Virus record (IMG/VR): IMGVR_UViG_3300020201_000037
Span: 1 to 44,793 of that record
Direction: 5' to 3' (one strand)
Source: a virus
DNA length: 44,793 nt
A program made the position numbers and the translations under genes. The notes under the pieces were generated by a model. That model ran no database searches. It was not told the origin of the DNA and was given only the letters and a program-made list of their open reading frames with translations. Below, piece by piece: positions 25,204-32,420 of this stretch. Each line of letters opens with the position of its first letter. The first letter of the stretch is position 1.

Positions 25204-27759
25204 TTATTTAGCTCTGTTTTTTCTTATTTCATCTTTATTTGTATACCTTTTTGTACTCATATAAAGCCCGTGACTGTTTACATTAAATGTAGCAACTGGC
25301 ATTCTTTCAGGCAGTCGCTTAACCTCTTCTTTTAGCTCTTCAATATCATTTTGCAGGCCTGTAAAGTTTTGCTCTTTATTTACAAAGAATAGCGCATTTG
25401 TACCAAGTATTGTGGCCATGTTTACATCTTGATTTGACTTTATTTTGCTGAATGAACTAACGCTTTTAATTGCGTTTTTAAGGCCCCCAGAAGCGTAGCC
25501 TTTTGCAAATAAATTGGCCACATTTGCTGGGATTACTTCATTTTGCATTGCAGAATAAGCATCCCAATAGTTCAAATTATTCGCAGTTGGAATAATGCGC
25601 TCACCCTCATGCGCGCGAACGTGAATAGTGTCGCGGCCCTTTGGAGCGTTGCCTCTTTCTAAGTATTCCGTGCCTGTAAAAAAAGCTCCAGATGCTGCAT
25701 TTGCAGCAGCAGCAAAGCCCGCGATTAGTGCAACTATTGTAGTCGCAATCGTGAATGGCGCAGCAACTCCGCCTTCCGCAGCTGCTTTAGATATTGCAAT
25801 AGCAGAGTTTGCAGCAACCTGTATTTGCGCAATTAAAACTTCTCTTAGCGCAGACCTTCTTCTTGCGTTTTCGAGCTGCAATAACCTCTCTTTTTCGAGT
25901 GCTAATTGGTCTGCATTAAAATCTTCTGAATTATTGCGAATGCTATCCAATGCGCTTTTGCTCTTCTGTACTGCTGCGTCTATTTTTTCTGTTAAAAAAG
26001 CTGCTTGCTGGGAAAGTAAATCAAATACAGCATTCCCGACATTGCTAAAACCATCCAGAATTTCTTTACCAAGCCCTTCGATTTTACCCTTTGCATTATC
26101 TGTATCAACGTCAATTTCTACTAATGCAGCGTTTTCGAGCTCCTGTATTCTTAACTTCAAGTCTGCTATTTCTTTTTGCGCTGTGGTCGTATCTAATCCA
26201 AGGCTTGCAGACTTGGCAATAGCATCTTCAAGAACCTTTATTCTATTTCGCGCAATTTCTACAGTTGCAAGTGCTTCGAGCTTAACTCTTTTTCTTGAAA
26301 ACTCTTTATCTATTTCTTCTATCTTTTTAGCTGCATCTTCTTTATCCGCAATCGTTTGTCTTACAATAAGCAATTCTTTATTTCTACTAATCTCTAATGC
26401 TAAAATATCTTCCTGTAATTGCCTTTCGGTAATCCTTTGTGATATTTCGCTAACTTGTTGCCCTGCGTCGTTTGCTGCTTTTACCTCGTCAGCAACACTT
26501 TGGATGTTTACTGTTTTTTTGTAAGCTGCTAGCTCGTCTGCTGTTTTCTTTTCAAAATCTGCTTGCTCTTGTGCTATGCGCGCGTAAAACAAAGCGTCAT
26601 TTTCCGCCGCCTCTCTATCTTTATCTACTAAATCTCTAACTTCTTGTTCTTTTAATTTTCGCTTCTCGGCCTCAATTGCCCTTGCTTTTTCTACTAACTT
26701 TAATTGCTGTTCCAGTTGTATTTGCGCTAACTTCGCATCAGCAATTTTATTACTTGCCTCTATCTCTTTTTCTATCGAATTGATTCGTATCTGCAAATCT
26801 CTTGCAAGGTCAACCTGTCCTTCATCGAGCAGCTTTTGTCTTTGCGTCGCAAGCTCGTTTATTTCTTTTATAAGCGCGTCACTTCTTTTGCCTGTCTCGT
26901 CTCTAAGTTCGCTCGTTTCGAGCCTCGCGGTTGCTCTTGCTGCTTCTGCCGTGTCGCCAAGTAGCTTTATCCTTATCTTTTCAGCATCTCTTAAAAAGCC
27001 TGTAATTCTTTCAATTCGCTCCTGTTCTATTCTTAATATTTCATCAGACGTTTCTTTGTATTTTGCGGTAAGGTCGTCTCTTTGTTTTTTTTCCTCTTCT
27101 GTTAGTGCACCGCGCCTTGACTCTAAGTTATTAAGACTCTCAAGCTCTTGTTCTAAAATCAACTGTCTTTCGTTTAAGGAAAGGCTTGGGTCGTTCAATT
27201 TTTCGAGCCCTGTTTTTGCTTTATCTGTTGCAGTAAAGAATTGTCCAAGTAGCGCAATTCCTAATGTGAGCCCAGTTATTGCAAGTCCAATTGGATTAAA
27301 AGAGCCAAGCAATCTGAACGCTCCAGACACCAATCCAGCGGCCCTTTTTAAGCTGTTTAATTTCTTTGCGCCATCCAGCACAGAGCCCCCAAGACTTTTG
27401 CTATTTTTGGTAGCACTAGCGGTCGCAACAGCAAGATTGTCTTGTGTTTTTACAGTTTCTTTAGTAACAGATGCGAGTGCTTTACTGTCTTTAGATAACA
27501 CTTTTTGAGTTTGAGACAAAACGCGCTGTTTTGAATTCAAATCATCCACACTTTTAACGTCCTTTTTTAGCACAGTATCTAAGTCTCCAAGCGCGCTGGC
27601 AAGACTTTCCTGCGCACCCTCCAGTTGCTCTCCAGAGTTTGATGCATCTTCCATTGCACTTTGCAATTCTTCGACTTTATCTATTGCGCTTTGCAATTGT
27701 GTTTGGAATTGTGCGCTATCGAATTTAAGACTGTAAATGTCCTGTATTATCTCTGCCAT
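25204..27759 (-). CDS. Tail tape measure protein
   Basis: 851 residues. Long alpha-helical coiled coil from about 15 to 620, interrupted by hydrophobic stretches (about 135-180 and 675-710, the latter FTIATTIVALIAGFAAAANAA), then a Gly-rich part typical of Bacteroidetes tape measures (GRDTIHVRAHEGERIIPTAN). Its length would set a tail of roughly 125 nm by the usual 1.5 angstrom per residue. Its start codon overlaps the stop of the frameshift extension by one base, the classic chaperone to tape measure order. Confidence 0.88.
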   Translation of the reverse strand: MAEIIQDIYSLKFDSAQFQTQLQSAIDKVEELQSAMEDASNSGEQLEGAQESLASALGDLDTVLKKDVKSVDDLNSKQRVLSQTQKVLSKDSKALASVTKETVKTQDNLAVATASATKNSKSLGGSVLDGAKKLNSLKRAAGLVSGAFRLLGSFNPIGLAITGLTLGIALLGQFFTATDKAKTGLEKLNDPSLSLNERQLILEQELESLNNLESRRGALTEEEKKQRDDLTAKYKETSDEILRIEQERIERITGFLRDAEKIRIKLLGDTAEAARATARLETSELRDETGKRSDALIKEINELATQRQKLLDEGQVDLARDLQIRINSIEKEIEASNKIADAKLAQIQLEQQLKLVEKARAIEAEKRKLKEQEVRDLVDKDREAAENDALFYARIAQEQADFEKKTADELAAYKKTVNIQSVADEVKAANDAGQQVSEISQRITERQLQEDILALEISRNKELLIVRQTIADKEDAAKKIEEIDKEFSRKRVKLEALATVEIARNRIKVLEDAIAKSASLGLDTTTAQKEIADLKLRIQELENAALVEIDVDTDNAKGKIEGLGKEILDGFSNVGNAVFDLLSQQAAFLTEKIDAAVQKSKSALDSIRNNSEDFNADQLALEKERLLQLENARRRSALREVLIAQIQVAANSAIAISKAAAEGGVAAPFTIATTIVALIAGFAAAANAASGAFFTGTEYLERGNAPKGRDTIHVRAHEGERIIPTANNLNYWDAYSAMQNEVIPANVANLFAKGYASGGLKNAIKSVSSFSKIKSNQDVNMATILGTNALFFVNKEQNFTGLQNDIEELKEEVKRLPERMPVATFNVNSHGLYMSTKRYTNKDEIRKNRAK

Positions 27760-28064
27760 TATTTCTTTATTTTCTTTGTACTTTGTTTTTGTTTTTGAGC
27801 TTCGAGCCTTTCGTTTTCTAACAATATTTGTTCAAAAATTGTGTAGTATTCTATTTGTCTCCAAAACTTCAACCTAGACATCGTTTCTGCATCTCCTTTT
27901 GCAACTATATAGTCATTGCTTCTTTGAGACTCCCTTATTTGCTCAATTCTACGCTGGTAGAAAGATTCTTTTTTTACGCTATGCCCTTTTGCTGTTTTTT
28001 TAAATCGTCTTAATCTGTCTTTTGTGATTCTTTCAACAATACGATTATAGTTGTCAAAAAAAAA
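27759..28064 (-). CDS. Tail assembly chaperone, -1 frameshift extension (gpGT-like)
   Basis: No independent early start; it is open in the -1 frame from the T9 run at 28056-28064 to a TAA overlapping the tape measure ATG, about 100 codons. After a -1 slip the reading continues FDNYNRIVERITKDRLRRF and ends KQKQSTKKIKK. It is basic and helical, with YQRRIEQIRESQ and LKFWRQIEYYTIFEQILLENERL. This matches lambda G/GT arrangements, where the fusion recruits the tape measure. The zero-frame product ends about 16 codons past the slip. Confidence 0.75.
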   Translation of the reverse strand, partial: FFFDNYNRIVERITKDRLRRFKKTAKGHSVKKESFYQRRIEQIRESQRSNDYIVAKGDAETMSRLKFWRQIEYYTIFEQILLENERLEAQKQKQSTKKIKK

Positions 28065-28594
28065 CCTCGCAGCGCGTCGTCTGTAATTGCTATGTCTCTT
28101 TTTCTTTTTTGTGTAAGTTCGTTTAATTTGTAGGGGTCTTCACCTTCAATGTGGAAAATTAAAAGCGCAATTTCAAGAATTACCTTTTCTGTTTTAATAA
28201 ACTCTATTCTGTATATTGCATCTCTTAAAGAAGATGAAGATAAAGCGACAAACTTTTTAACTTTGTCTTTATTACTAAAGTCAAATGGCAGCTCTTCTAC
28301 TGCTGTAAGTATAGCGCGCAAAGTTGTAAGCATTTCTGGGGCAGACATGCCATAATCGAACGCCGCCTGCGCTTCTTCTATCTTTGCTTTGCGCTCCATT
28401 GTGAGCGTGAGCATGTCGGACGGCAGGTAGAAGTTTACACCAGAGTCGGTTGTAAACACTCGCTTTAAATCTATCTGCCCAGTTGCGTAAATTGGTGCAT
28501 GCGCTGCGAGCCATTTTGTATATCGATTATGATTTCTCTTAGCGAGCTTTTCTGTATTTGTGCGCGAAAAATAAGCGAATAACTTAGTAAACAT
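28010..28594 (-). CDS. Tail assembly chaperone (gpG-like)
   Basis: 194 residues, first gene of the virion operon. Helical with a SAPEMLTTLRAILTAVEELPF core and ALRGFFLTTIIVLLKES at the end. Its place directly before the tape measure and its in-frame T9 slippery run identify it as the short chaperone. The ATG at 28594 is preceded by the leader AATATAAAACT and by a late promoter at 28610-28641. Sequence alone is not diagnostic; the frameshift is the main support. Confidence 0.7.
   Translation of the reverse strand: MFTKLFAYFSRTNTEKLAKRNHNRYTKWLAAHAPIYATGQIDLKRVFTTDSGVNFYLPSDMLTLTMERKAKIEEAQAAFDYGMSAPEMLTTLRAILTAVEELPFDFSNKDKVKKFVALSSSSLRDAIYRIEFIKTEKVILEIALLIFHIEGEDPYKLNELTQKRKRDIAITDDALRGFFLTTIIVLLKESQKTD
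28056..28064 (-). promoter_or_regulatory. Slippery site for -1 frameshift
   Basis: Read on the minus strand: CGA GGT TTT TTT TTG. Two tRNAs on TTT TTT can slip back one base and re-pair perfectly (T_TTT_TTT). The run is nine T. The -1 frame stays open for about 100 codons after it. Confidence 0.75.
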
Positions 28595-28609
28595 AGTTTT
28601 ATATTTTTA

Positions 28610-28641
28610 CAAATATACTTTAAATAAGCGTTTTTTACAAG
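28610..28641 (-). promoter_or_regulatory. Late promoter for the virion operon
   Basis: On the minus strand CTTG (28638-28641), a 20-base spacer, TATATTTG (28610-28617). It lies 16 bases before the chaperone ATG. It is back to back with the accessory promoter at 28728-28788 in the gene-free stretch 28595-28837. Confidence 0.65.
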
Positions 28642-28727
28642 TACTATTTGTTTTAACTTTTTACGCAAATTAGTGTGTTGTTTTTTTAAGCAAACTATTA
28701 GCGTGTAGCATAAAACAACTTATTTTG

Positions 28728-28788
28728 AAAGTATTTTAAAAATACTTTGCTAAATGTTTGCAGGTTTCAAATATGTTGCGTACCTTTG
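28728..28788 (+). promoter_or_regulatory. Promoter with upstream palindrome, copy C
   Basis: A 21-bp palindrome (28728-28748), TTTG (28757-28760), 20 bases, TACCTTTG (28781-28788). It is near-identical to copies A and B on the other strand, and identity with copy A continues upstream through AAAACAACTTATTTT. It drives the plus-strand accessory cassette at 28838-30551. Confidence 0.82.
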
Positions 28789-28837
28789 TAACAACAAATA
28801 GAGAAAGTATTATAAATTTCAAAAAAACTATACAACC

Positions 28838-29185
28838 ATGACAAGCCAATTCAGCAACAAGTTAACTGCAAAACAACTTACATTCCTTACTTCGGTTACA
28901 AAACTCAAAAATTCCATTTTCATTGGCACGAGATTTTATACTTCTATTTTTGAATGCACAGCCCTCAAAGGTTGTAATTTTGAAAGCGCAACCTTCGACG
29001 ACTGTTTTTTAGGAACTGTAACCTTTGAAAATTGTAGTTTTACAAGAACAAACTTTGACGGTTGTAATTTTAAAAATTGCGTTTTCAAAAATTGCGTATT
29101 TGATGATTGCGTTGCTTACGATTGTGAAGCGGTCCCTGCTGACCTTCAGTGCATTACACTAAAAGGCAATAGCTATTATTTGTAA
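28838..29185 (+). CDS. Pentapeptide-repeat protein
   Basis: 115 residues. From about 28 to 95 it repeats a five-residue unit with Phe or Leu at the centre (CNFES, ATFDD, CFLGT, VTFEN, CSFTR, TNFDG, CNFKN, CVFKN, CVFDD), forming a right-handed beta helix. Some such proteins mimic DNA and protect gyrase; others are scaffolds. Unusually, many units start with Cys. First gene of the accessory cassette. Confidence 0.85.
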   Translation: MTSQFSNKLTAKQLTFLTSVTKLKNSIFIGTRFYTSIFECTALKGCNFESATFDDCFLGTVTFENCSFTRTNFDGCNFKNCVFKNCVFDDCVAYDCEAVPADLQCITLKGNSYYL

Positions 29186-29200
29186 AATAAATTCATAACC

Positions 29201-29233
29201 GCGCAAACGAATTCGACCGATTCTCGTTTGCGC
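29201..29233 (+). promoter_or_regulatory. Intergenic stem-loop, 10-bp perfect stem
   Basis: GCGCAAACGA (29201-29210) pairs with TCGTTTGCGC (29224-29233) around a 13-base loop, ending 16 bases before the ATG at 29250. There is no U-run, so it is a leader or processing structure rather than a terminator. The core CGCGCAAACG also occurs (other strand) at 3989-3998. Confidence 0.6.
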
Positions 29234-29249
29234 TTTAAAAACTATAAAA

Positions 29250-29540
29250 ATGATAGTATTGACTAACGACCAGAAAGTCGCAGCGTTCCAAAAAATCGTT
29301 GCTTATATTGAAAAAAACCCCGTATGGACGCTACGTGTTCCCATAGAAAACATGGTAGACCGTGGAGAACTCCACTTGGTGGAGTTCTTTTTTTTAGAAG
29401 AGCAAATAGAAGCAGAAATTAAAGCCAAAAACGCCGCCCTGCCAGAAGGGTCTGCGTGGGAGCATTATATGTTTGAGCCGTTCGATGACTTTTCTCACAT
29501 CGCATGGTGCCAACAAAAAATAGAGCAACTCCAAGCATGA
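29250..29540 (+). CDS. PPRIAWC-family protein (diverged)
   Basis: 96 residues, with KVAAFQKIVAYIEKN at the start and the family tail in degenerate form (FEPFDDFSHIAWCQQKIEQL). Acidic helices between. Its stop overlaps the ATG of the LRR gene (ATGA), so the two products are probably made together. Of the copies here this one lacks the PPR part of the signature. Confidence 0.7.
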   Translation: MIVLTNDQKVAAFQKIVAYIEKNPVWTLRVPIENMVDRGELHLVEFFFLEEQIEAEIKAKNAALPEGSAWEHYMFEPFDDFSHIAWCQQKIEQLQA

Positions 29541-30181
29541 CACCAGAGCAAGTCGAGATGCGACAAAAAATAGTCGCGCTCATCGAAACTGGTGAAAAAG
29601 CTAACATTGAACTTGCCCAGCTACTCTGCACTGGGCAAGGCTTGCCGTTCCAGAAGCTGTTTCGCGATGCTTGGGGGGAGCTGCTGTTGGCGTGCGAGTG
29701 CCCTATAAGCGTTAAAGAACTTGCATATCTAATGCAAGTTAGTTGCTTAAGCTTCACTGTGCTCGGCAATGCGCTACCGAAGGGATTGGAAAGGCTGAGG
29801 AACTTGCGGTCGCTCTACGTCTATGGCAAGCTGACCGAGATGCCAGAGGCAATAATGCGACTAACCAACTTGGTAGTCCTTTCCTTGGACAGCTGCGGAC
29901 TCACAGAGTTACCAGCGTGGGTTGGAGAGCTCGTAGAGTTACGCGAGATTTGCTGTAACAATAACCTACTGACCGAGCTACCAGAAAGCTTGGGTAAGCT
30001 TAATAAGCTACAATATCTCTATTGTAGCAAGAATCGGCTTAAAGCCTTGCCAGAAAGTTTGGCGCAGCTGACAAAGTTGAGGATATTGCATTGTAAAAAC
30101 AACTTGCTTGCCGAGCTACCAGCGTGGATTGAGGGTTCGGCAAGTCTAAGAGTATTCGATTTCGAGGGCAATCTTTTTTAA
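29537..30181 (+). CDS. Leucine-rich-repeat protein, phage paralogue 2
   Basis: 214 residues from the ATG at 29537, chosen because it overlaps the upstream stop and gives MTPEQVEMRQKIVALIETGE, the same N-terminus as the LRR protein at 40209. The helical head is followed by about 6 repeats (for example LTELPESLGKLNKLQYLYCS), each with Asn/Cys turns. Cytoplasmic, predicted protein binder. Forms a unit with flanking PPRIAWC-family genes. Confidence 0.8.
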   Translation: MTPEQVEMRQKIVALIETGEKANIELAQLLCTGQGLPFQKLFRDAWGELLLACECPISVKELAYLMQVSCLSFTVLGNALPKGLERLRNLRSLYVYGKLTEMPEAIMRLTNLVVLSLDSCGLTELPAWVGELVELREICCNNNLLTELPESLGKLNKLQYLYCSKNRLKALPESLAQLTKLRILHCKNNLLAELPAWIEGSASLRVFDFEGNLF

Positions 30182-30196
30182 TAGCATTCACCCATC

Positions 30197-30213
30197 AGAG
30201 TAGCGGCTACTCT
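30197..30213 (+). promoter_or_regulatory. Leader hairpin AGAGTAG / CTACTCT
   Basis: Perfect 7-bp stem with loop CGG, 14 bases before the ATG at 30228, followed by A-rich leader AAAAAAATACAACA. Third copy of the hairpin also seen at 3923 and 4290. Confidence 0.6.
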
Positions 30214-30227
30214 AAAAAAATACAACA

Positions 30228-30551
30228 ATGGAAATTACTGAGCTGACAACATCACAAAAAAGTGTCGTAATTGACACATTAGAAAAGCTCGCAATTGAGC
30301 TAAAGGAAAACAATAGAGGGAAGAAATTTGTATTCGGCATGTGCGTGCCGCTTGCATGGCTGCTTTCGTGTGAAATTGTAACAGAAGAGGGCTTTCAGCT
30401 TGTCGATAAAATCATAGACAATGATTTGCGAGCTAAGAACGGAAGCAAGTATTGGTTAGATGAAAGCTTTACATTCTACCTATTTTGTCCACGCGACATT
30501 CCGCCGCGCATAGCGTGGTGTAAAGCTAAAATCGCACAACTAAAATCATAA
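30228..30551 (+). CDS. PPRIAWC-family protein
   Basis: 107 residues. It ends with FCPRDIPPRIAWCKAKIAQLKS, the canonical signature; the N-terminal two-thirds is helical and more diverged than in the 4416 and 39878 copies. It contains MCVPLAW where those have GMCKSL. Last gene of the plus-strand cassette, followed by a terminator. Confidence 0.72.
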   Translation: MEITELTTSQKSVVIDTLEKLAIELKENNRGKKFVFGMCVPLAWLLSCEIVTEEGFQLVDKIIDNDLRAKNGSKYWLDESFTFYLFCPRDIPPRIAWCKAKIAQLKS

Positions 30552-30588
30552 AAAAAAGGCTCGTCGAATCTGATGAGCCTTTTTTTTA
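30551..30588. terminator. Bidirectional terminator
   Basis: An 8-bp stem GGCTCGTC / GATGAGCC (one G-T pair) flanked by A-run and T-run. It ends the accessory cassette and, on the other strand, the terminase operon. Confidence 0.9.
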
Positions 30589-32040
30589 TTTCCTAATATC
30601 TTGGCAAAAGGTATTGAACAAATACCTGTTACAATCTAACAAATCTGCCTGGTGTGCTTCGCCAGCCGACTTCGCGATGCCATGCTTTCCGTCATCTTTT
30701 ATTCTAAGCAAGTCTTTTATTAGCTCTTTGCAGTTATCTAAATCAACTGCAATTTCTGGACATCTACTATAAATTGTATTTAATTGTAGATGGCAATCGG
30801 CGTGCCATGGGTTTGATTTTGGGATGTCGAATGCGGAATCTGGCAACTGTAATTCATCTTTTATTATTTTGTAATAATTAGTTGGGTCTTTTACCATACC
30901 AGAAGTCGCATTCCCTGATGCGTCGCCAGTGACGCGAAACGCGAAAGCGCATTGGTATTTACCTATCACCTCATCCTTTTCGTTGTACCAGATGCCTATT
31001 TTCTTGCCTGTTTGCTCATAAACCCAAACCCGAATCGCTTTGCAGGTGTCGTAAATAGTCGCACTATTGCCCTTTATCCCAACCTTAAATTCTTTTTTTA
31101 GGTGCGGAGCGTATTTGAAATTAGTCTCAATTGTTTGCTTTTGGCTCAAATAGTGCTTTTGCATAAAAATGGCAGTCATGGGCACTTTGTTAAAATCAAA
31201 CGCTAAGAATATCCTCTCCTCCCAATTCATTGGCATTGCTTTTTTAAAAACTTTGCTCTGCAATTGCCTGTCCCTAAATACATAAGCCCAAGATTGACCC
31301 TCAAAGTTTACGAAAACAGAAAAATATTCCTGATGATAACTTTGCTCATCTAAGTCGCGAGCTGCTGCTATAACTTCCAAAGGGTCAATTTTTGGGTTAT
31401 CAGTTGTTATCATTCTAAATGTCATCCAGTCTTGATTGTCGCCAATTTCATCATCAATTACATCTATATCGTACTCTCCGAAGTGGTTAATTTCGCACTT
31501 CCCATTCACGACACCGCGCTGAATGAGCTTATAAAAATGATTCGTTTTACCATTTGCTGTGCCAATAAAAAAGCCGTCGCCCTTGAAATCCGAAAGAGCT
31601 GGCCGAGATACAGTCTTAAAGTGGTGTTCAAAAACTGAATCTGGAATCTTTTGTGTTTCTTCATAAATGACTCTGTGAAACCTGTATCCACGACCATCGT
31701 TTTTGTGCCCCTCGTTTGTTAAAGACCAAAAATACAACACACCGCCGCCGTGAAAATATATAATATGCTTAGAGTTATCTTTTTCTTTTATTAACTCTTT
31801 GTATTTATCTAAAATAACTCTCCAAGTTTGAGAAATGTCTTTAAAAACTGGCGCAAATACAGCTATGTATTCACCATTAAAAACCGCACCAGTGATGAGT
31901 GAATTTTTTATATTAGATATTAGTTCAGTTTTCCCAAACCGCCTGGCGCAAACAATACAGTTAAACCTGCGCTTTTCGTTTAGTATCTTTAATTGCCCAA
32001 AGTGAGCTTTAAATAGCTCTATATCTACTCTTTTTTTCAT
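30586..32040 (-). CDS. terL: Terminase large subunit
   Basis: 484 residues. ATPase part with Walker A-like CARRFGKTE (31-39) and Walker B RVIYEET (123-129); nuclease part starting LAFDFNKVP (Asp282) and ending with an acidic ADLLDCNRYL. It packages DNA into the prohead through the portal. Four-base overlap with terS. The Walker A is of the classic R-GKT terminase type. Confidence 0.92.
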   Translation of the reverse strand: MKKRVDIELFKAHFGQLKILNEKRRFNCIVCARRFGKTELISNIKNSLITGAVFNGEYIAVFAPVFKDISQTWRVILDKYKELIKEKDNSKHIIYFHGGGVLYFWSLTNEGHKNDGRGYRFHRVIYEETQKIPDSVFEHHFKTVSRPALSDFKGDGFFIGTANGKTNHFYKLIQRGVVNGKCEINHFGEYDIDVIDDEIGDNQDWMTFRMITTDNPKIDPLEVIAAARDLDEQSYHQEYFSVFVNFEGQSWAYVFRDRQLQSKVFKKAMPMNWEERIFLAFDFNKVPMTAIFMQKHYLSQKQTIETNFKYAPHLKKEFKVGIKGNSATIYDTCKAIRVWVYEQTGKKIGIWYNEKDEVIGKYQCAFAFRVTGDASGNATSGMVKDPTNYYKIIKDELQLPDSAFDIPKSNPWHADCHLQLNTIYSRCPEIAVDLDNCKELIKDLLRIKDDGKHGIAKSAGEAHQADLLDCNRYLFNTFCQDIRK

Positions 32041-32390
32041 TCTATTTCTCTTATGGTAACCTCTATTTCATCAACTTTATCAGATGCGGCTGGTGCATAA
32101 CCCCTATCTTTGCCCTTTGTTTTTAAATAGAATTTAACCGCATCTAATCGTAGCTTAGCCTCACCTTTTGCTTTTTCTCTAATAAACGTCATTAACACCT
32201 CTTCTGCTGCATCAATGCACTCCTCTTCTATGTCTTTGAGTAATTTTTCATTTTTATGCGCTCTATCACGAACACATTGTCTGGTTATCTCAATTGAATT
32301 ATTTTCTTTGAAATAACGAACCGCTCTCGCAAAAATACCCCCAGAAGCCCTTAGCCCATCCCAAAACTCTTTGTCGCTTAATTTTGCCAT
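32037..32390 (-). CDS. terS: Terminase small subunit
   Basis: 117 residues. N-terminal helix-turn-helix-like half (FWDGLRASGGIFARAVRYFKENNSIEITRQCVRDRA) and a helical oligomerisation half rich in Glu/Lys, ending with a short beta tail. Coupled to terL by a four-base overlap. It recognises packaging sites; a tandem 10-bp repeat lies immediately upstream. Confidence 0.82.
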   Translation of the reverse strand: MAKLSDKEFWDGLRASGGIFARAVRYFKENNSIEITRQCVRDRAHKNEKLLKDIEEECIDAAEEVLMTFIREKAKGEAKLRLDAVKFYLKTKGKDRGYAPAASDKVDEIEVTIREIE

Positions 32391-32397
32391 ATTGCGT

Positions 32398-32417
32398 TTT
32401 TGACACGTTTTGACACG
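32398..32417. repeat. Tandem TTTTGACACG repeat before terS
   Basis: Two exact head-to-tail copies of TTTTGACACG (32398-32407 and 32408-32417), between the methyltransferase stop and the terS start. It could be a terminase recognition site or an operator; one turn spacing (10 bp) suits a protein dimer. Confidence 0.6.
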
Positions 32418-32420
32418 TTT

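Noticed and set aside
25628-27508. Long plus-strand open frames opposite the tape measure gene
   Set aside because: They mirror the low-complexity coiled-coil coding on the minus strand, are Ser/Ala-rich with no leader or domain, and run against the operon.
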